The translations under genes were made by a program, and so were the position numbers. Positions 46,894 to 59,026 of a stretch of DNA of 64,000 nucleotides are shown here, in pieces. The notes under the pieces are model-generated. The model worked only from the letters and a program-made list of their open reading frames with translations. It had not been told where the DNA came from and ran no database searches. The stretch is from Marinobacterium alkalitolerans. GTDB taxonomy: Bacteria > Pseudomonadota > Gammaproteobacteria > Pseudomonadales > Balneatricaceae. Location of the stretch: NCBI RefSeq assembly GCF_017776525.1, contig NZ_JACVEW010000016.1:22752-86751 (forward strand). Reading direction: 5' to 3'. Every line of letters starts with the position of its first letter. The first letter of the stretch is position 1.

Positions 46894-49713
46894 ATGGACA
46901 ATATTCTGGTACGGGGTGCGCGCACCCACAACCTGAAGAATGTAGACCTCGATATCCCGCGCGACCAGTTAATCGTCATCACGGGCCTGTCAGGATCGGG
47001 AAAATCCTCTCTGGCTTTCGATACCCTCTACGCGGAAGGCCAGCGGCGCTACGTCGAGTCTCTATCCACCTATGCCCGCCAGTTTCTGTCCATGATGGAA
47101 AAGCCCGATGTGGACCATATCGAAGGCCTGTCACCGGCGATCTCCATCGAGCAGAAGTCCACCTCACACAACCCGCGCTCAACCGTCGGTACCATCACCG
47201 AGATCTATGATTACCTGCGTCTGTTGTTCGCACGGGCCGGTGAACCGCGCTGTCCCGATCATGACCTGCCACTGGCAGCCCAGACCATCAGTCAGATGGT
47301 CGACCAGGTACTGGCCCTGCCGGAAGGCAGCAAGGTGATGCTGGTGGCACCGGTGATTCAAGGCCGCAAGGGTGAGCACCTGCACCTCATCGACCAGCTC
47401 CGCAGCCAGGGTTTTGTCCGTGCTCGCGTCGATGGGCTGGTGGTCGACCTGGACGACATGCCGGCGCTGGACAAGAACAAGAAGCATGACATCGAAGTCG
47501 TGGTGGACCGCATCAAGGTACGGGATGATCTGCAGACCCGTCTGGCGGAATCCTTCGAGACCGCACTGGATCTGACCGACGGGATTGCCCGCGTCATTCC
47601 GATGGAAGACGGGCTCGAGGAGATGGTCTTTTCGGCCCGCTTCGCCTGCCCGACCTGTGGACACAGTATCCAGGAGCTTGAGCCGCGGCTTTTTTCCTTC
47701 AACAACCCGCACGGCGCCTGTCCCTCCTGTGACGGCCTGGGGGTGAAGCAGTATTTCGATGCCCGCAAGCTGATTCAGGACCCGACACTGACTCTGGCTC
47801 AGGGCGCTATCCGCGGCTGGGACAAACGCAGCCTGTACTACTTCCAGCAATTGCAGGCCGTTTCCGAGCATTACGGCTTTGACCTGGATACGCCCTATGA
47901 AAACCTGACAGCGGAGCAGCAAAAGGTCGTGCTGCACGGGTCGGGTGATGAGCCCGTCGCTTTTTACTACCGCAACGACCGCGGCGAACGGGTGAAGAAA
48001 ATGCACCCGTTTGAAGGGGTTATCAATAACCTGGAACGCCGCTACCGGGAAACCGAATCCGAGACCGTGCGGGACGATCTGGCCAAATACCTGAACATGC
48101 ATGCCTGCCCCAGCTGTCATGGCAGCCGACTGCGACGTGATGCCCGTCATGTATTCATCGACCGGCAGACCCTGCCTGACCTGGTGCGTCTGCCCATCGG
48201 CCAGGCACAGCACTATTTCCAGCAGCTCAGCCTGAGTGGCAAGCAGGGCGAAATCGCGGAGAAAATCCTGAAGGAGATCCGTGAGCGACTCACCTTCCTG
48301 GTCAATGTAGGACTGGACTATCTGTCGCTGGAGCGCAGTGCGGAAACCCTGTCAGGCGGTGAAGCGCAGCGCATTCGTCTGGCGAGTCAGATCGGTGCCG
48401 GCCTTGTTGGCGTCATGTACGTACTTGATGAGCCCTCCATCGGCCTGCATCAGCGCGACAACGAACGGCTGCTGCATACGCTGGAACACCTGCGCGATCT
48501 CGGCAATACCGTGATCGTCGTTGAGCATGACGAAGACGCCATCCGCAAGGCTGATTACCTGATCGACATCGGTCCGGGGGCCGGTGTACACGGTGGCCAG
48601 GTGATCGCCGCCGGTTCACCGCAAACCATCATGGATACACCGGAATCGGTTACCGGCCAATACCTCAGCGGCAGCCGGCGCATCGAAGTACCCGCTACCC
48701 GCAAGGCGATCGATCCCGACCGCATGCTCAAGCTCAACGGCGCCACCGGGAACAACCTGAAGTCAGTTGATCTGGAGATCCCGCTGGGCCTGATGACCTG
48801 TATTACCGGCGTATCCGGTTCCGGCAAATCGACTCTGATCAACACCACGCTCTATCCGGTGACGGCGCAGGTGCTGAACCATGCCACGACGCTGGACGCA
48901 TCGCCGTATGAAAGCATCGAAGGCCTCGAGCATCTGGATAAGGTGATCGACATCGACCAGAGCCCCATCGGCCGCACTCCGCGTTCCAACCCAGCCACTT
49001 ATACCGGTATTTTTACCCCTATCCGCGAACTCTTTGCCGGCACTCAGGAAGCGCGCTCACGCGGTTACAAGCCGGGCCGTTTCAGCTTCAATGTAAAGGG
49101 CGGACGCTGTGAGGCCTGCCAGGGCGACGGGGTGATCAAGGTCGAGATGCACTTCCTCCCTGATGTCTATGTCCCCTGCGATGTCTGCAAGGGCAAGCGG
49201 TACAACCGGGAAACACTCGAAGTGCAGTACAAGGGTAAAAGCATCGATGAAGTGCTGGAGATGACCGTCGAAGATGCACGCGAGTTCTTCGATGCCATAC
49301 CCGCACTGGCAAGACGCCTGCAGACGCTGATTGATGTGGGGCTGAGCTATATCCGGCTGGGTCAGGCTGCCACCACACTGTCCGGCGGTGAAGCGCAGCG
49401 CGTGAAACTGGCACGCGAGCTGAGCAAGCGTGATACCGGCAAGACGCTGTACATACTGGACGAGCCCACAACCGGGCTGCACTTCTACGATATCCAGCAA
49501 CTGCTCACGGTACTGGATCGCCTGCGGGACCACGGCAACACCATCGTCGTGATCGAACACAACCTGGATGTGATCAAAACCGCCGACTGGATTGTGGATC
49601 TGGGGCCCGAGGGCGGCAGTGGCGGCGGTCAGATTATCGCCACCGGAACACCGGAACAGGTTGCAGAGGTTGAAGCCTCTCACACCGGGCGCTTCCTGAA
49701 GCCAATTCTCTGA
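46894..49713 (+). CDS. uvrA: Excinuclease ABC subunit A
   Basis: Damage-recognition ATPase of nucleotide excision repair. 939 aa (940 in E. coli). Two ABC modules: Walker [10 protein letters not shown] (31-39) and GVSGSGKST (about 640), two [10 protein letters not shown] signature motifs, the first zinc module CPTCGHSIQ ... CPSC and the second CEACQGDG ... CDVC. GGAG precedes the ATG at 46894. Divergent from ssb; ends at a bidirectional terminator. Confidence 0.98.
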   Translation: MDNILVRGARTHNLKNVDLDIPRDQLIVITGLSGSGKSSLAFDTLYAEGQRRYVESLSTYARQFLSMMEKPDVDHIEGLSPAISIEQKSTSHNPRSTVGTITEIYDYLRLLFARAGEPRCPDHDLPLAAQTISQMVDQVLALPEGSKVMLVAPVIQGRKGEHLHLIDQLRSQGFVRARVDGLVVDLDDMPALDKNKKHDIEVVVDRIKVRDDLQTRLAESFETALDLTDGIARVIPMEDGLEEMVFSARFACPTCGHSIQELEPRLFSFNNPHGACPSCDGLGVKQYFDARKLIQDPTLTLAQGAIRGWDKRSLYYFQQLQAVSEHYGFDLDTPYENLTAEQQKVVLHGSGDEPVAFYYRNDRGERVKKMHPFEGVINNLERRYRETESETVRDDLAKYLNMHACPSCHGSRLRRDARHVFIDRQTLPDLVRLPIGQAQHYFQQLSLSGKQGEIAEKILKEIRERLTFLVNVGLDYLSLERSAETLSGGEAQRIRLASQIGAGLVGVMYVLDEPSIGLHQRDNERLLHTLEHLRDLGNTVIVVEHDEDAIRKADYLIDIGPGAGVHGGQVIAAGSPQTIMDTPESVTGQYLSGSRRIEVPATRKAIDPDRMLKLNGATGNNLKSVDLEIPLGLMTCITGVSGSGKSTLINTTLYPVTAQVLNHATTLDASPYESIEGLEHLDKVIDIDQSPIGRTPRSNPATYTGIFTPIRELFAGTQEARSRGYKPGRFSFNVKGGRCEACQGDGVIKVEMHFLPDVYVPCDVCKGKRYNRETLEVQYKGKSIDEVLEMTVEDAREFFDAIPALARRLQTLIDVGLSYIRLGQAATTLSGGEAQRVKLARELSKRDTGKTLYILDEPTTGLHFYDIQQLLTVLDRLRDHGNTIVVIEHNLDVIKTADWIVDLGPEGGSGGGQIIATGTPEQVAEVEASHTGRFLKPIL

Positions 49714-49768
49714 ACCTGGACGCAGCCGGCCTCGGGCTGGCTGCCACCCAACCGCTGCAAACAGGCAC

Positions 49769-49805
49769 AAAAAAACCCGGAGTCCCTGAGGAGTCCGGGT
49801 TTTTT
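49769..49805. terminator. Bidirectional terminator between uvrA and rplQ
   Basis: CCCGGA / TCCGGG stem with internal pairing, flanked by A7 and T6; ends uvrA on the plus strand and the alpha operon on the minus strand. Confidence 0.9.
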
Positions 49806-49817
49806 AATGCCTGAAAC

Positions 49818-50219
49818 TTAATCTTCGGAAGATTCAGTTTCGTCGGCAACAGCCTGGCCAGCAGGACGATCAACCAGCTCGACGTAAGCCATCGGAGCCT
49901 TGTCACCTGCACGGTAGCCGCATTTCAGAATGCGAACATAACCGCCGGGACGGTTCGCGTAACGCGGACCCAGCTCGTTGAACAGCTTACCAACAGCTTC
50001 GTTGCTGCGAGTACGGGAGAACGCCAGACGACGGTTAGCAACCGAGTCAGTCTTGGCCAGAGTAATCAGTGGCTCAGCAAAACGGCGCAGTTCTTTCGCT
50101 TTCGGCAGAGTGGTCTTGATCAGCTCGTGCTCGAACAGGGAGACTGCCATGTTCTTGAACATCGCTTTGCGGTGCGCACTTGTACGATTTAAGTGTCGAC
50201 CAGATTTACGATGACGCAT
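49818..50219 (-). CDS. rplQ: 50S ribosomal protein L17
   Basis: 133 aa; [20 protein letters not shown] is diagnostic. The C-terminal 10 residues are acidic (ADETESSED), an extension beyond E. coli L17 (127 aa). Last gene of the alpha operon before the terminator. Confidence 0.98.
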   Translation of the reverse strand: MRHRKSGRHLNRTSAHRKAMFKNMAVSLFEHELIKTTLPKAKELRRFAEPLITLAKTDSVANRRLAFSRTRSNEAVGKLFNELGPRYANRPGGYVRILKCGYRAGDKAPMAYVELVDRPAGQAVADETESSED

Positions 50220-50257
50220 TTTCTAAATCCTTTACAACTTAGGGCTGAAAATCAGAC

Positions 50258-51262
50258 TCAAGAGGCGACTTTATCGTCGCCTTTCAGGCTGGCCGGCGGC
50301 CAGTTTTCAAGGCGCATGCCCAAAGACAGGCCCTTGGACGCCAGCACATCCTTGATCTCGGTCAGGGATTTCTTGCCCAAGTTAGGAGTCTTCAGCAGTT
50401 CTACTTCGGTGCGCTGAATCAGGTCACCAATGTAGTAGATCTGCTCTGCTTTCAGACAGTTCGCGGAACGTACAGTCAGCTCCAGATCGTCGACCGGGCG
50501 CAGGAGAACAGGATCGATCTCCGGCTCGTCCGGCTCAGAACGGGTCTGCTCACCAGCATCTTCAAGGTCTACGAATACGACCAGCTGCTGCTGCAGAATA
50601 GTAGCTGCACGACGGATACACTCTTCTGGATCGATAGTGCCGTTAGACTCGATATCGATTACCAGTTTATCCAGGTCGGTACGCTGTTCTACACGTGCAC
50701 TTTCTACTGCATAAGACACGCGCAGAACAGGACTGTAGCTGGCATCCAGCAGCAGACGACCAATGGCACGAGTTTCATCTTCGTCGCTGGTGCGTGCATC
50801 AGCAGGCACATAGCCACGGCCACGGGTCACACGCAGCTGCATGTTCAGTGTGGCACCCGGGTTCAGGTGTGCAATCACGTGGTCGGGGTTGGCAACCTCG
50901 ACGTCCTGATTCAGCTGGATATCACCAGCGGTCACAACTCCCGCTTCCGATTTGGAAAGCGTCAGGAGCGCTTCATCACCGTTGTGCAGAGCGATGGCAA
51001 CACCTTTGAGGTTCAGCAGGATCTCAATGACATCCTCCTGAACACCCTCGATGCTGCTGTACTCGTGCAGTACACCTTCGATCTCAACTTCCGAGATGGC
51101 ACATCCCGGCATGGAAGAGAGCAGGATACGGCGCAGCGCATTGCCCAGAGTGTGGCCGAACCCACGCTCAAGCGGCTCGAGAGTCACTTTCGCACGGGTC
51201 TTGCTGATCTCCTGCACGTCAATGTGACGTGGGTATAGAAACTCGTTTACTGAACGCTGCAT
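50258..51262 (-). CDS. rpoA: RNA polymerase alpha subunit
   Basis: 334 aa: N-terminal dimerisation domain (about 1-230; [33 protein letters not shown]) and C-terminal domain (about 248-325; [20 protein letters not shown]), which contacts UP elements and activators. ATG 51262 ([16 protein letters not shown]) is preferred over a frame 16 codons longer. Between rpsD and rplQ, the usual alpha-operon order. Confidence 0.98.
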   Translation of the reverse strand: MQRSVNEFLYPRHIDVQEISKTRAKVTLEPLERGFGHTLGNALRRILLSSMPGCAISEVEIEGVLHEYSSIEGVQEDVIEILLNLKGVAIALHNGDEALLTLSKSEAGVVTAGDIQLNQDVEVANPDHVIAHLNPGATLNMQLRVTRGRGYVPADARTSDEDETRAIGRLLLDASYSPVLRVSYAVESARVEQRTDLDKLVIDIESNGTIDPEECIRRAATILQQQLVVFVDLEDAGEQTRSEPDEPEIDPVLLRPVDDLELTVRSANCLKAEQIYYIGDLIQRTEVELLKTPNLGKKSLTEIKDVLASKGLSLGMRLENWPPASLKGDDKVAS

Positions 51263-51287
51263 AGTTCCACCAGTCAAGAGTTCAAAA

Positions 51288-51908
51288 TTACTTCGAGTAG
51301 AGCTCGACAATCAGGTGCTCGTTGATGTCGGCTGACAGATCACTGCGCTCAGGCAGGGCTTTGAAAGTCCCTTCCATTTTTGCAGCGTCAACTTCAACCC
51401 ACTCAACCGGGGCACGCTGACCAGCCAGTTCCAGTGCGTGTTTGATACGCAGCTGGTTTTTGGCTTTTTCGCGAACAGCTACTACGTCGCCAGGCTGTAC
51501 CTGGTAGGAAGGAATGTTCACAACCTGACCATTAACAGTGATCTGACGGTGGGAAACAACCTGACGTGCTTCGGCACGGGTAGAACCATAACCCATGCGG
51601 TATACAACGTTGTCCAGGCGGCCTTCCAGAAGCTGCAGCAGGTTTTCACCGGTTGCACCCTTGCGACGGGCTGCTTCTTTGTAATAACCACGGAACTGAC
51701 GTTCCAGAACGCCGTAGATACGACGCACTTTCTGTTTTTCACGCAGCTGCAGACCGTATTCAGACAGGCGACCGCGACGGGCACCGTGAACACCGGGTAC
51801 TGTTTCTGCTTTGCACTTGCTATCAAGCGCGCGGACACCACTCTTCAGGAAGAGATCGGTGCCTTCACGACGAGACAGCTTGCACTTGGGTCCAAGATAA
51901 CGAGCCAT
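51288..51908 (-). CDS. rpsD: 30S ribosomal protein S4
   Basis: 206 aa; primary 16S binder with an S4 domain (about 96-160; [20 protein letters not shown]). In E. coli it represses the alpha operon by binding the rpsM leader. The N-terminus [20 protein letters not shown] is the zinc-free type. Confidence 0.98.
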   Translation of the reverse strand: MARYLGPKCKLSRREGTDLFLKSGVRALDSKCKAETVPGVHGARRGRLSEYGLQLREKQKVRRIYGVLERQFRGYYKEAARRKGATGENLLQLLEGRLDNVVYRMGYGSTRAEARQVVSHRQITVNGQVVNIPSYQVQPGDVVAVREKAKNQLRIKHALELAGQRAPVEWVEVDAAKMEGTFKALPERSDLSADINEHLIVELYSK

Positions 51909-51923
51909 ATTACCGTCTCCAGA

Positions 51924-52313
51924 TTAAACGCGACGCTTCTTCGGCGGACGACAACCGTTGTGCGGAATCGGTGTCACGTCCGTGATGTTTGTGATTTTGT
52001 AACCACAGCCGTTCAGAGCACGAACAGCGGATTCACGACCGGGTCCAGGACCCTTCACAAACACGTCGAGGTTTTTCAGACCGTATTCCAGAGCTGCCTG
52101 ACCGGCACGCTCAGCTGCTACCTGAGCAGCAAACGGTGTGCTCTTACGGGAACCACGGAAGCCTGAACCACCGGCAGTTGCCCAGCTCAGAGCGTTACCC
52201 TGGCGATCGGTAATGGTGATGATTGTGTTGTTAAAAGAGGCGTGGATGTGCGCGAGCCCATCCGCTACCTGCTTTTTAACCTTTTTACGAGTGCGATTAC
52301 CTGGCTTAGCCAT
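51924..52313 (-). CDS. rpsK: 30S ribosomal protein S11
   Basis: 129 aa; platform protein, with [21 protein letters not shown] and the C-terminal [15 protein letters not shown]. 19 bp downstream of rpsM. Confidence 0.98.
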   Translation of the reverse strand: MAKPGNRTRKKVKKQVADGLAHIHASFNNTIITITDRQGNALSWATAGGSGFRGSRKSTPFAAQVAAERAGQAALEYGLKNLDVFVKGPGPGRESAVRALNGCGYKITNITDVTPIPHNGCRPPKKRRV

Positions 52314-52332
52314 ATTCGGAAATTCCTATCGC

Positions 52333-52689
52333 TTACTTACGGATCGGCTTACGCGGTCCTTTACGGGTACGCGCGTTCGTCTTGCTGCGCTGACCACGCA
52401 CCGGCAGGTTACGACGGTGACGCAGGCCACGGTAGCAACCGAGGTCCATAAGACGCTTGATGTTCATGTTGACTTCACGGCGCAGATCGCCCTCTACGGT
52501 CAACTTGGCAATTTCACCACGAACATTATCGAGCTGCTCTTCAGACAGTTCTGCGATCTTGGTGCTCGGCGCGATGCCGGTAGCTTCACAGATCTGTTTG
52601 GCAGTCGTGCGGCCAATCCCGAAAATGTAAGTCAGAGAAATTACCGCATGCTTATTGTCAGGAATATTGACGCCAGCTATACGGGCCAT
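52333..52689 (-). CDS. rpsM: 30S ribosomal protein S13
   Basis: 118 aa; [20 protein letters not shown] at the start and the basic C-terminal tail that contacts tRNA ([20 protein letters not shown]). First gene after the alpha-operon promoter. Confidence 0.98.
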   Translation of the reverse strand: MARIAGVNIPDNKHAVISLTYIFGIGRTTAKQICEATGIAPSTKIAELSEEQLDNVRGEIAKLTVEGDLRREVNMNIKRLMDLGCYRGLRHRRNLPVRGQRSKTNARTRKGPRKPIRK

Positions 52690-52764
52690 TCAATGTACTC
52701 CATATTAATGTCCTGGGAGATACTCACCAGAACCAGTCATTCTTTAGTTCGTGGAAGGCGCGCA

Positions 52765-52793
52765 ATACTACACCCTGATCAAAAATAAATCAA
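52765..52793 (-). promoter_or_regulatory. Promoter of the alpha operon (rpsM)
   Basis: Minus strand TTGATT, 17 bp, TAGTAT, in the 137-bp gap between rpmJ and rpsM. Gives an rpsM leader of about 70 nt, where S4 autoregulation would act by analogy with E. coli. Confidence 0.7.
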
Positions 52794-52826
52794 GGCTACG
52801 CACCTCCACTCCCGGCCAGCTGTGGA

Positions 52827-52943
52827 TTAACCCTGGCGCTGTTTGTGACGGGGCTCCACTTTGCAGATCACGCGCACGGAACCGTTGCGACGTACGATCT
52901 TGCAGTTACGGCAAATCTTTTTAACAGATGCACGTACTTTCAT
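52827..52943 (-). CDS. rpmJ: 50S ribosomal protein L36
   Basis: 38 aa, [20 protein letters not shown] at the start, with the zinc ligands CxxC (C11, C14) and a later Cys (C27) and His (H32), so it is the zinc-binding C+ form. Sits 17 bp after secY, the usual end of the spc operon. Confidence 0.97.
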   Translation of the reverse strand: MKVRASVKKICRNCKIVRRNGSVRVICKVEPRHKQRQG

Positions 52944-52960
52944 GATCCACCTCATTAGGC

Positions 52961-54286
52961 TTAGCGCAGCAGTCCTGCGCCGCCTTTAAGATTCGATTTC
53001 TTCATCAGTGATTCGTACTGGTGAGACATCAGGTGTGACTGCACCTGAGCCATGAAGTCCATCACCACAACCACTACGATCAGCAGTGAAGTACCGCCGA
53101 AGTAGAAGGGTACGTTCCACGCTACCACCAGGAACTGGGGCATCAGTGAAACGGCTGTGATGTAAAGCGCACCAAACAGAGTCAGGCGGCTCAGCACAGT
53201 ATCGATGTACCGTGCAGACTGATCACCGGGACGAATCCCTGGAATAAAGGCACCTGATTTCTTCAGGTTATCTGCCACGTCACGCGGATTGAAAACAATC
53301 GCAGTGTAGAAGTAGCAGAAAAATACAATCGCGGTAGCGAACAGCAGGATGTACAGCGGCTGTCCCGGCCCAAGAGCCAGAGCCACATCCTGCAGCCATT
53401 CCATACCTTCAGATTGACCAAACCACTGGCCAACGGAAGCCGGGAACAGCAGAATGCTGGACGCAAAGATCGGCGGAATAACACCCGCCATATTGACCTT
53501 GAGCGGCAGATGGCTGGACTGTGCAGCGTATACGCGACGTCCCTGCTGGCGTTTTGCATAGTTAATGGTGATGCGGCGCTGACCGCGTTCCATGAACACT
53601 ACAAAACCAACAGTGGCGATCGCCAACACGGCAATGGCCAGCAGCGCCAGGATATTGAGATCACCCTGACGCGCCGCTTCGAAGGACTGGCCGATCGCAC
53701 TGGGCAGACCCGCCACAATACCGGCGAAGATCAGAATGGAGATGCCGTTTCCGATGCCATGCTCAGTGATCTGCTCACCCAGCCACATCAGGAATACAGC
53801 TCCGGACACCAGAGTTACCACAGCCACAAAGTAGAAGCTGAAGTCCGCCGCAAAGGCGACACCCTGATTGGCCAGGCCAACCGACATGCCCAGTGCCTGC
53901 AAGGTGGCCAGGATCACAGTGCCGTAGCGCGTGTACTGACTGATCTTGCGGCGACCGGCCTCACCCTCTTTCTTCAACTGCTCGAGCTGCGGGCTCACAA
54001 CGGTCATCAACTGCATAATAATAGAGGCAGAGATGTAGGGCATGATACCCAGTGCCAGGATCGACATGCGTTCCAGTGCACCACCCGAGAACATGTTGAA
54101 GAGACTGAGGATCGTCCCCTGATTCTGATCAAACAGCGCGGCAAGACGATCAGGATTGATGCCCGGAACGGGGATATGCGCCCCGATCCGGTACACGATG
54201 ATCGCCAGCAGAACGAATCTGAGTCGAGACCATAGCTCTTTCAGTCCGCTCTGCATGCCCGCCGGTATTTGTCCTTGCTTAGCCAT
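52961..54286 (-). CDS. secY: Protein translocase channel subunit SecY
   Basis: 441 aa, ten membrane helices; core of the Sec translocon. Typical blocks: [62 protein letters not shown] [17 protein letters not shown], and [19 protein letters not shown] [15 protein letters not shown]. The ATG directly abuts the rplO stop. Next to rpmJ as in all gammaproteobacteria. Confidence 0.98.
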   Translation of the reverse strand: MAKQGQIPAGMQSGLKELWSRLRFVLLAIIVYRIGAHIPVPGINPDRLAALFDQNQGTILSLFNMFSGGALERMSILALGIMPYISASIIMQLMTVVSPQLEQLKKEGEAGRRKISQYTRYGTVILATLQALGMSVGLANQGVAFAADFSFYFVAVVTLVSGAVFLMWLGEQITEHGIGNGISILIFAGIVAGLPSAIGQSFEAARQGDLNILALLAIAVLAIATVGFVVFMERGQRRITINYAKRQQGRRVYAAQSSHLPLKVNMAGVIPPIFASSILLFPASVGQWFGQSEGMEWLQDVALALGPGQPLYILLFATAIVFFCYFYTAIVFNPRDVADNLKKSGAFIPGIRPGDQSARYIDTVLSRLTLFGALYITAVSLMPQFLVVAWNVPFYFGGTSLLIVVVVVMDFMAQVQSHLMSHQYESLMKKSNLKGGAGLLR

Positions 54287-54721
54287 TTACGCCTCGACTT
54301 TACCGCCAGCAGCTTCGATCGCAGCCTGTGCACCTTTGGTCACTTTCAGACCTTTAACGGTGACTGCCTTTTTGATCTCACCAGACAGAATCACACGTGC
54401 AGATTTGATCTCTTCACGAATGATGTCAGCCTGTTTCAGCGCAGCCAGGTCGACAACGTCAACACCGGCAGCCGCCAGTTCGTTCAGACGAACTTCAGCA
54501 ACGTAACGCGCCTGACGAGAAGTGAAACCGAATTTCGGCAGACGACGCTGAATAGGCATCTGACCGCCTTCAAAACCCGGCTTGACGCTTCCGCCAGAGC
54601 GGGACTTCTGACCCTTGTGACCGCGGCCACAGGTTTTACCCAGTCCGGAGCCGATACCACGGCCGACACGCTTGGGAGCGTGCTTGGAACCGGCGCCCGG
54701 GCGCAGAGAATTCAAACGCAT
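54287..54721 (-). CDS. rplO: 50S ribosomal protein L15
   Basis: 144 aa; [20 protein letters not shown] and [19 protein letters not shown]. No gap to secY. Confidence 0.98.
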   Translation of the reverse strand: MRLNSLRPGAGSKHAPKRVGRGIGSGLGKTCGRGHKGQKSRSGGSVKPGFEGGQMPIQRRLPKFGFTSRQARYVAEVRLNELAAAGVDVVDLAALKQADIIREEIKSARVILSGEIKKAVTVKGLKVTKGAQAAIEAAGGKVEA

Positions 54722-54734
54722 TGGGTGACTCCTC

Positions 54735-54917
54735 TTATTCGCCTTCTACACTGACCATGTAGTTGACTTTGTTGATCATGCCGCGCACCGCCGGGGTATC
54801 TTCCAGCTCTACGGTGTGGCCGATACGACGCAGACCCAGGCCCTTGATGGTCTGGATGTGCTTCGGCAGACGACCGATGGTGCTGCGAGTCTGAGTTACC
54901 TTGATAGTCTTGGCCAT
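54735..54917 (-). CDS. rpmD: 50S ribosomal protein L30
   Basis: 60 aa; [20 protein letters not shown] and [20 protein letters not shown]. Between rpsE and rplO in the spc operon. Confidence 0.97.
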   Translation of the reverse strand: MAKTIKVTQTRSTIGRLPKHIQTIKGLGLRRIGHTVELEDTPAVRGMINKVNYMVSVEGE

Positions 54918-54920
54918 CGC

Positions 54921-55424
54921 TTAGCTCTCCAGAATCTCTTCCACGGACTTGCCGCGCTTGGCTGCAACATCTTCAGGTGAAGACATCTGCTTCAGGCCGT
55001 TGATGGTTGCACGTACCACGTTTACCGGGTTGGTAGAGCCGTAGCACTTCGCCAGTACGTTGTGGACACCTGCCAGTTCCAGTACCGCACGCATCGCACC
55101 ACCGGCGATAACACCAGTACCTTCAGACGCGGGCTGCATGTAAACCTTGGATGCACCGTGACGGGCTTTAACCGGGTACTGCAGCGTGTGACCGTTCAGC
55201 TCAACGCTGATCATGTTACGGCGAGCCTGCTCCATAGCCTTCTGGATAGCGACAGGTACTTCGCGAGCCTTGCCACGACCGAAGCCGACGCGGCCATTGC
55301 CGTCACCTACGACAGTCAGCGCTGTGAAACCGAAGATACGACCACCTTTCACCACTTTGGCGACGCGGTTTACCTGAACCAGCTTCTCTTGCAGTTCACC
55401 GTCTTTCTGTTCGTGATTTGCCAT
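54921..55424 (-). CDS. rpsE: 30S ribosomal protein S5
   Basis: 167 aa; N-terminal dsRNA-binding-like domain ([40 protein letters not shown]) and C-terminal domain ([20 protein letters not shown]). Three bases before rpmD. Confidence 0.98.
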   Translation of the reverse strand: MANHEQKDGELQEKLVQVNRVAKVVKGGRIFGFTALTVVGDGNGRVGFGRGKAREVPVAIQKAMEQARRNMISVELNGHTLQYPVKARHGASKVYMQPASEGTGVIAGGAMRAVLELAGVHNVLAKCYGSTNPVNVVRATINGLKQMSSPEDVAAKRGKSVEEILES

Positions 55425-55435
55425 AATAGAAACCT

Positions 55436-55786
55436 TTAGAATTCCAGGCCGCCTTCGCGAGCAGCATCAGCAAGAGCTGCAACACGACCGTGGTATTTAA
55501 AACCGGAGCGGTCAAACGCTACCTTGGATACGCCTGCTTCTTTAGCACGGCTGGCAATCAGAGCACCCACTTTCTTGGCTGCTTCGATGTTGCCGGTAGC
55601 ACCTTCACGCAGATCCTTTTCTACTGTAGAAGCAGAGGCCAGAACCTGGCTGCCGTCAGCAGAGATAACCTGCGCGTAAATGTGACGCGGTGAGCGGTTA
55701 ACGCACAGACGAACTGCGCCCTGCTCACGCATCTGCATGCGCGCACGACGCGCACGACGAACACGAGCTTGTTTCTTAACGTTCAT
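55436..55786 (-). CDS. rplR: 50S ribosomal protein L18
   Basis: 116 aa; 5S rRNA-binding protein, with [20 protein letters not shown] and [20 protein letters not shown]. Good spc-operon context. Confidence 0.98.
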   Translation of the reverse strand: MNVKKQARVRRARRARMQMREQGAVRLCVNRSPRHIYAQVISADGSQVLASASTVEKDLREGATGNIEAAKKVGALIASRAKEAGVSKVAFDRSGFKYHGRVAALADAAREGGLEF

Positions 55787-55795
55787 GACCCTGCC

Positions 55796-56329
55796 TTACT
55801 TCTTCTTAGCCTCTTTACGGCGTACATATTCGTCTTCATAACGAACACCCTTGCCTTTGTAAGGCTCAGGCGGACGGAATGCGCGAACTTCTGCAGCCAC
55901 CTGACCCACGCGCTGCTTGTCAGCACCGCGGATAACAACAGTCGTGTTGTTCGGGGTTTCGGCGGTAATACCGTCGGGCAATTCGTAATCGATCGGATGA
56001 GAGAAGCCAAGCGTCAGGTTCAGTACCTTGCCCTTAGCCTGGGCACGGTAACCAACACCCAGCAGAGTCAGGGTCTTGGAAAAACCTTCACTTACGCCCA
56101 ATACCATGTTGTTGACCAGGGCACGAGTAGTACCGGTCAGTGCCATGGACTGCTTGGCGCCATCACGCGGAGCGAATACCAGCTGACCATCGGTCTGTTC
56201 GGCGCTCACTGCCGGGTGCATGTCCAGGCTCAGTTCACCCTGCTTGCCTTTTACAGTCAGGGACTGGCCTGCCAGTTTCACCTCTACGCCGGCCGGTACT
56301 GCTACGGGTTTCTTCGCAATTCGTGACAT
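55796..56329 (-). CDS. rplF: 50S ribosomal protein L6
   Basis: 177 aa; [34 protein letters not shown] and the C-terminal [20 protein letters not shown]. Follows rpsH by 11 bp. Confidence 0.98.
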   Translation of the reverse strand: MSRIAKKPVAVPAGVEVKLAGQSLTVKGKQGELSLDMHPAVSAEQTDGQLVFAPRDGAKQSMALTGTTRALVNNMVLGVSEGFSKTLTLLGVGYRAQAKGKVLNLTLGFSHPIDYELPDGITAETPNNTTVVIRGADKQRVGQVAAEVRAFRPPEPYKGKGVRYEDEYVRRKEAKKK

Positions 56330-56340
56330 TGGAATACCTC

Positions 56341-56733
56341 TTAGAATACCGTGCAGACCACTTCACCACCGATGCCTGCCTTGCGAGCAGCGCGATCAGT
56401 CATGACGCCTTTGCTGGTAGAGATGATAGCGATACCCAGACCGTCGGCTACTTTCGGCAGCTCGGCTGCGTTCTTGTAGATACGCAGAGACGGACGGCTT
56501 ACGCGCTTGATCTCTTCGATAACCGGCTTGCCTTCGAAGTACTTCAGTTCGATGGACAGAACCGGCTTAACATCACCTTCAACTGCAAAATCGGTGATGT
56601 AGCCTTCTTCCTTCAGCACAGTTGCGATGGCAACTTTCTGCTTGGAAGACGGCATGGCGACATGGGCCTTTTCAGCCATGTGGCCGTTGCGGATACGGGT
56701 AAACATATCCGCGAGGGTGTCTTGCATACTCAT
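56341..56733 (-). CDS. rpsH: 30S ribosomal protein S8
   Basis: 130 aa; [20 protein letters not shown] and the C-terminal [18 protein letters not shown]. In E. coli it represses the spc operon; no classic S8-binding hairpin was identified here with confidence. An 82-bp gap separates it from rpsN. Confidence 0.98.
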   Translation of the reverse strand: MSMQDTLADMFTRIRNGHMAEKAHVAMPSSKQKVAIATVLKEEGYITDFAVEGDVKPVLSIELKYFEGKPVIEEIKRVSRPSLRIYKNAAELPKVADGLGIAIISTSKGVMTDRAARKAGIGGEVVCTVF

Positions 56734-56815
56734 GCTATTAACGTCCTCTTAAGTGCAGCGCAGTGCGGTAGCAGTTACCTGCCCAGACCACTGTGCTTAC
56801 CGTTCGCGAGCCGGA

Positions 56816-57121
56816 TTACCAGCTCGCCTTCTTCAGGCCCGGGACATCACCGCGCATCGCTGCTTCACGCAGCTGGTTGCGGCAAAGTCCGAACTTGCGA
56901 TATACAGCGTGCGGACGGCCAGTAATCTGGCAGCGACGCTGTTTACGCACCGGGCTAGCGTCACGCGGCAGCTTCTGCAGCGCGATCTGTGCGTCCCAAA
57001 CCTCATCTTCAGAGCTGTTCGGGCTTGCGATAATTGCCTTGAGCTCGGCACGCTTGGCAGCATATTTAGCAGCCTTTTTCTCGCGCTTGAGCTCACGCTG
57101 AATCATTGAAACCTTAGCCAT
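56816..57121 (-). CDS. rpsN: 30S ribosomal protein S14
   Basis: 101 aa, the long zinc-free type with [20 protein letters not shown] and [20 protein letters not shown]; it lacks the CxxC pair of the short form. Confidence 0.98.
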   Translation of the reverse strand: MAKVSMIQRELKREKKAAKYAAKRAELKAIIASPNSSEDEVWDAQIALQKLPRDASPVRKQRRCQITGRPHAVYRKFGLCRNQLREAAMRGDVPGLKKASW

Positions 57122-57134
57122 TATTCAACCCTTC

Positions 57135-57674
57135 TTATTTCTTGAACGGGAACTGCAGCGCAGACAGCAGTGCACGACCTTCGTCGTTGTTCTTCGCGGT
57201 AGTGGTGATCGTAATATCGAGACCACGCAGCTTATCGACCTTGTCGTAGTCGATTTCCGGGAAGATGATCTGCTCTTTAACGCCCATGCTGTAGTTGCCA
57301 CGGCCATCGAAAGATTTCGGGTTCAGGCCACGGAAGTCGCGGATACGCGGGATGGAAACGTCAACCAGACGGTCCAGGAATTCCCACATGCGCTCGCCAC
57401 GCAGTGTCACCTTGCAGCCGATCGGCCAACCTTCACGTACCTTGAAGCCCGCAATGGATTTGCGTGCCTTGGTTACGATCGGCTTCTGGCCGGCGATTGC
57501 AGTCATGTCGGCAACGGCGTTTTCGAGCTGTTTCTTGTCGCCCAGTGCTTCACCGACACCCATATTCAGGGTGATCTTGGTGATACGGGGAACAGCCATG
57601 ACGTTCGGGCAGTTCAGCTCGTCTTTGAGCTGCTGCTTGATTTCGTTTGCGTAAAGCGCTTTCAATCTGGACAT
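57135..57674 (-). CDS. rplE: 50S ribosomal protein L5
   Basis: 179 aa as in E. coli; 5S rRNA binder with [20 protein letters not shown] and [22 protein letters not shown] 57674 after GAGAGG is chosen over an in-frame TTG 3 codons upstream. Confidence 0.98.
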   Translation of the reverse strand: MSRLKALYANEIKQQLKDELNCPNVMAVPRITKITLNMGVGEALGDKKQLENAVADMTAIAGQKPIVTKARKSIAGFKVREGWPIGCKVTLRGERMWEFLDRLVDVSIPRIRDFRGLNPKSFDGRGNYSMGVKEQIIFPEIDYDKVDKLRGLDITITTTAKNNDEGRALLSALQFPFKK

Positions 57675-57689
57675 TTGCACCAACCTCTC

Positions 57690-58013
57690 TTACTTAGCAC
57701 CAACGATGGTTTCGCCGGTGGACTTGTAGTAGCGGACCTTGGTGCCGTCTTCCAGCAGCTTGAAGCCCACACGATCGCCCTTGCCGGTCTGCGGGTTGAA
57801 GATGGCAACGTTAGAAGTCGCGATAGCGGCTTCCTTCTCAACGATACCACCCTGCTGACCCAGCATCGGGTTCGGCTTCTGGTGCTTCTTGATCATGTTA
57901 ATGCCGGAAACGATCAGACGATCGTTCTGCAGCACGCGCATCACCTTGCCGCGCTTGCCTTTGTCTTTTCCTGCGATAACGATGACTTCATCGTCGCGAC
58001 GAATCTTACGCAT
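57690..58013 (-). CDS. rplX: 50S ribosomal protein L24
   Basis: 107 aa; KOW motif [18 protein letters not shown], then [20 protein letters not shown]. Preceded by a 101-bp gap that holds a hairpin. Confidence 0.98.
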   Translation of the reverse strand: MRKIRRDDEVIVIAGKDKGKRGKVMRVLQNDRLIVSGINMIKKHQKPNPMLGQQGGIVEKEAAIATSNVAIFNPQTGKGDRVGFKLLEDGTKVRYYKSTGETIVGAK

Positions 58014-58050
58014 TATCTTACCTTGTCTTTCCTGCTACCCTCTCATGCTC

Positions 58051-58085
58051 AAAAACGCCAAACCCATTACGGGAGTGGCGTTTTT
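58051..58085 (-). promoter_or_regulatory. Hairpin between rplN and rplX
   Basis: Minus-strand AAAAACGCC / GGCGTTTTT arms (9 bp) enclose a smaller CCC / GGG stem; TTTTTGAGC follows the descending arm. It looks like a weak terminator or attenuator inside the spc operon. The intergenic gap (101 bp) is longer than its neighbours. Confidence 0.55.
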
Positions 58086-58114
58086 ACAGACACTGTCTAG
58101 CTTAAACAGAGTCT

Positions 58115-58483
58115 TTACAGCACTTCAGGCGCCAGGGAAATGATCTTCATGAACTTCTCATTGCGAAGCTCACGCGTTACTGGGCCGAAGATACGAGTAC
58201 CGATCGGGGCATCGCTCGCGTTCAGCAGAACCGCAGAGTTTGTATCAAAGCGGATCAGTGAACCGTCCGGACGACGAACACCCTTACGGGTACGTACTAC
58301 GACAGCTTTAAGAACCTGACCTTTCTTCACCTTACCGCGCGGAATCGCTTCCTTGACGGTCACCTTGATGATGTCGCCAACAGAGGCGTAGCGGCGGTGA
58401 GAACCACCCAGGACCTTAATACACTGCACTCGCTTGGCGCCGCTGTTGTCAGCAACATCAAGCATCGTTTCAGTCTGAATCAT
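58115..58483 (-). CDS. rplN: 50S ribosomal protein L14
   Basis: 122 aa; [20 protein letters not shown] and [20 protein letters not shown]. First gene of the spc group; upstream gap of 88 bp carries a possible -10 (TATACA) and a hairpin with CACCGC / GCGGTG arms. Confidence 0.98.
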   Translation of the reverse strand: MIQTETMLDVADNSGAKRVQCIKVLGGSHRRYASVGDIIKVTVKEAIPRGKVKKGQVLKAVVVRTRKGVRRPDGSLIRFDTNSAVLLNASDAPIGTRIFGPVTRELRNEKFMKIISLAPEVL

Positions 58484-58571
58484 GGTCTACTCCACAAACT
58501 GTATAAACCATCACCGCAACCGCTCCTGGCAGCCGCGGTGAATTGGCGTAATGGAGCAAAGGTGCGTAAGT

Positions 58572-58835
58572 TTACACCTTTGCTGCACGCTCTTCAATGC
58601 GAATCAAAGACCAGGTTTTGGTCTTGGACAGCGGACGGGATTCTGCGATTGTTACCAGATCCCCCATCTGACACTCATTCTTCTCATCGTGAGCATGCAG
58701 TTTGGTGGAGCGCTTAACGAATTTACCGTAAATCGGGTGCTTCTCTTTACGCTCAACCAGAACAGTGATGGTTTTATCCATCTTGTCACTGACGACCTTA
58801 CCGGTCACAGTCCGAGTACGTTTTTCCGCGCTCAT
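58572..58835 (-). CDS. rpsQ: 30S ribosomal protein S17
   Basis: 87 aa; [20 protein letters not shown] and [20 protein letters not shown]. Overlaps the rpmC stop by 4 bases. Last gene of the S10 group. Confidence 0.98.
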   Translation of the reverse strand: MSAEKRTRTVTGKVVSDKMDKTITVLVERKEKHPIYGKFVKRSTKLHAHDEKNECQMGDLVTIAESRPLSKTKTWSLIRIEERAAKV

Positions 58836-59026
58836 TTAGCCACCTGCTTTTCGTTCAGTACTGTCTTAACGCGAGCGATGTCGCGACGAACCTGACCCAG
58901 CAGGTGAGTCTGTGCCAGCTGGCCAGTCGCCTTCTGCATACGCAGGTTAAACTGGTCCTTCAGAAGACCCAGCAGAGCCTGCTGAAGCTCCTCAACGGAC
59001 TTGTCACGCAGTTCTGTAGCTTTCAT
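58832..59026 (-). CDS. rpmC: 50S ribosomal protein L29
   Basis: 64 aa, helical; [20 protein letters not shown] and [19 protein letters not shown]. Start overlaps the rplP stop by one base. Confidence 0.97.
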   Translation of the reverse strand: MKATELRDKSVEELQQALLGLLKDQFNLRMQKATGQLAQTHLLGQVRRDIARVKTVLNEKQVAK

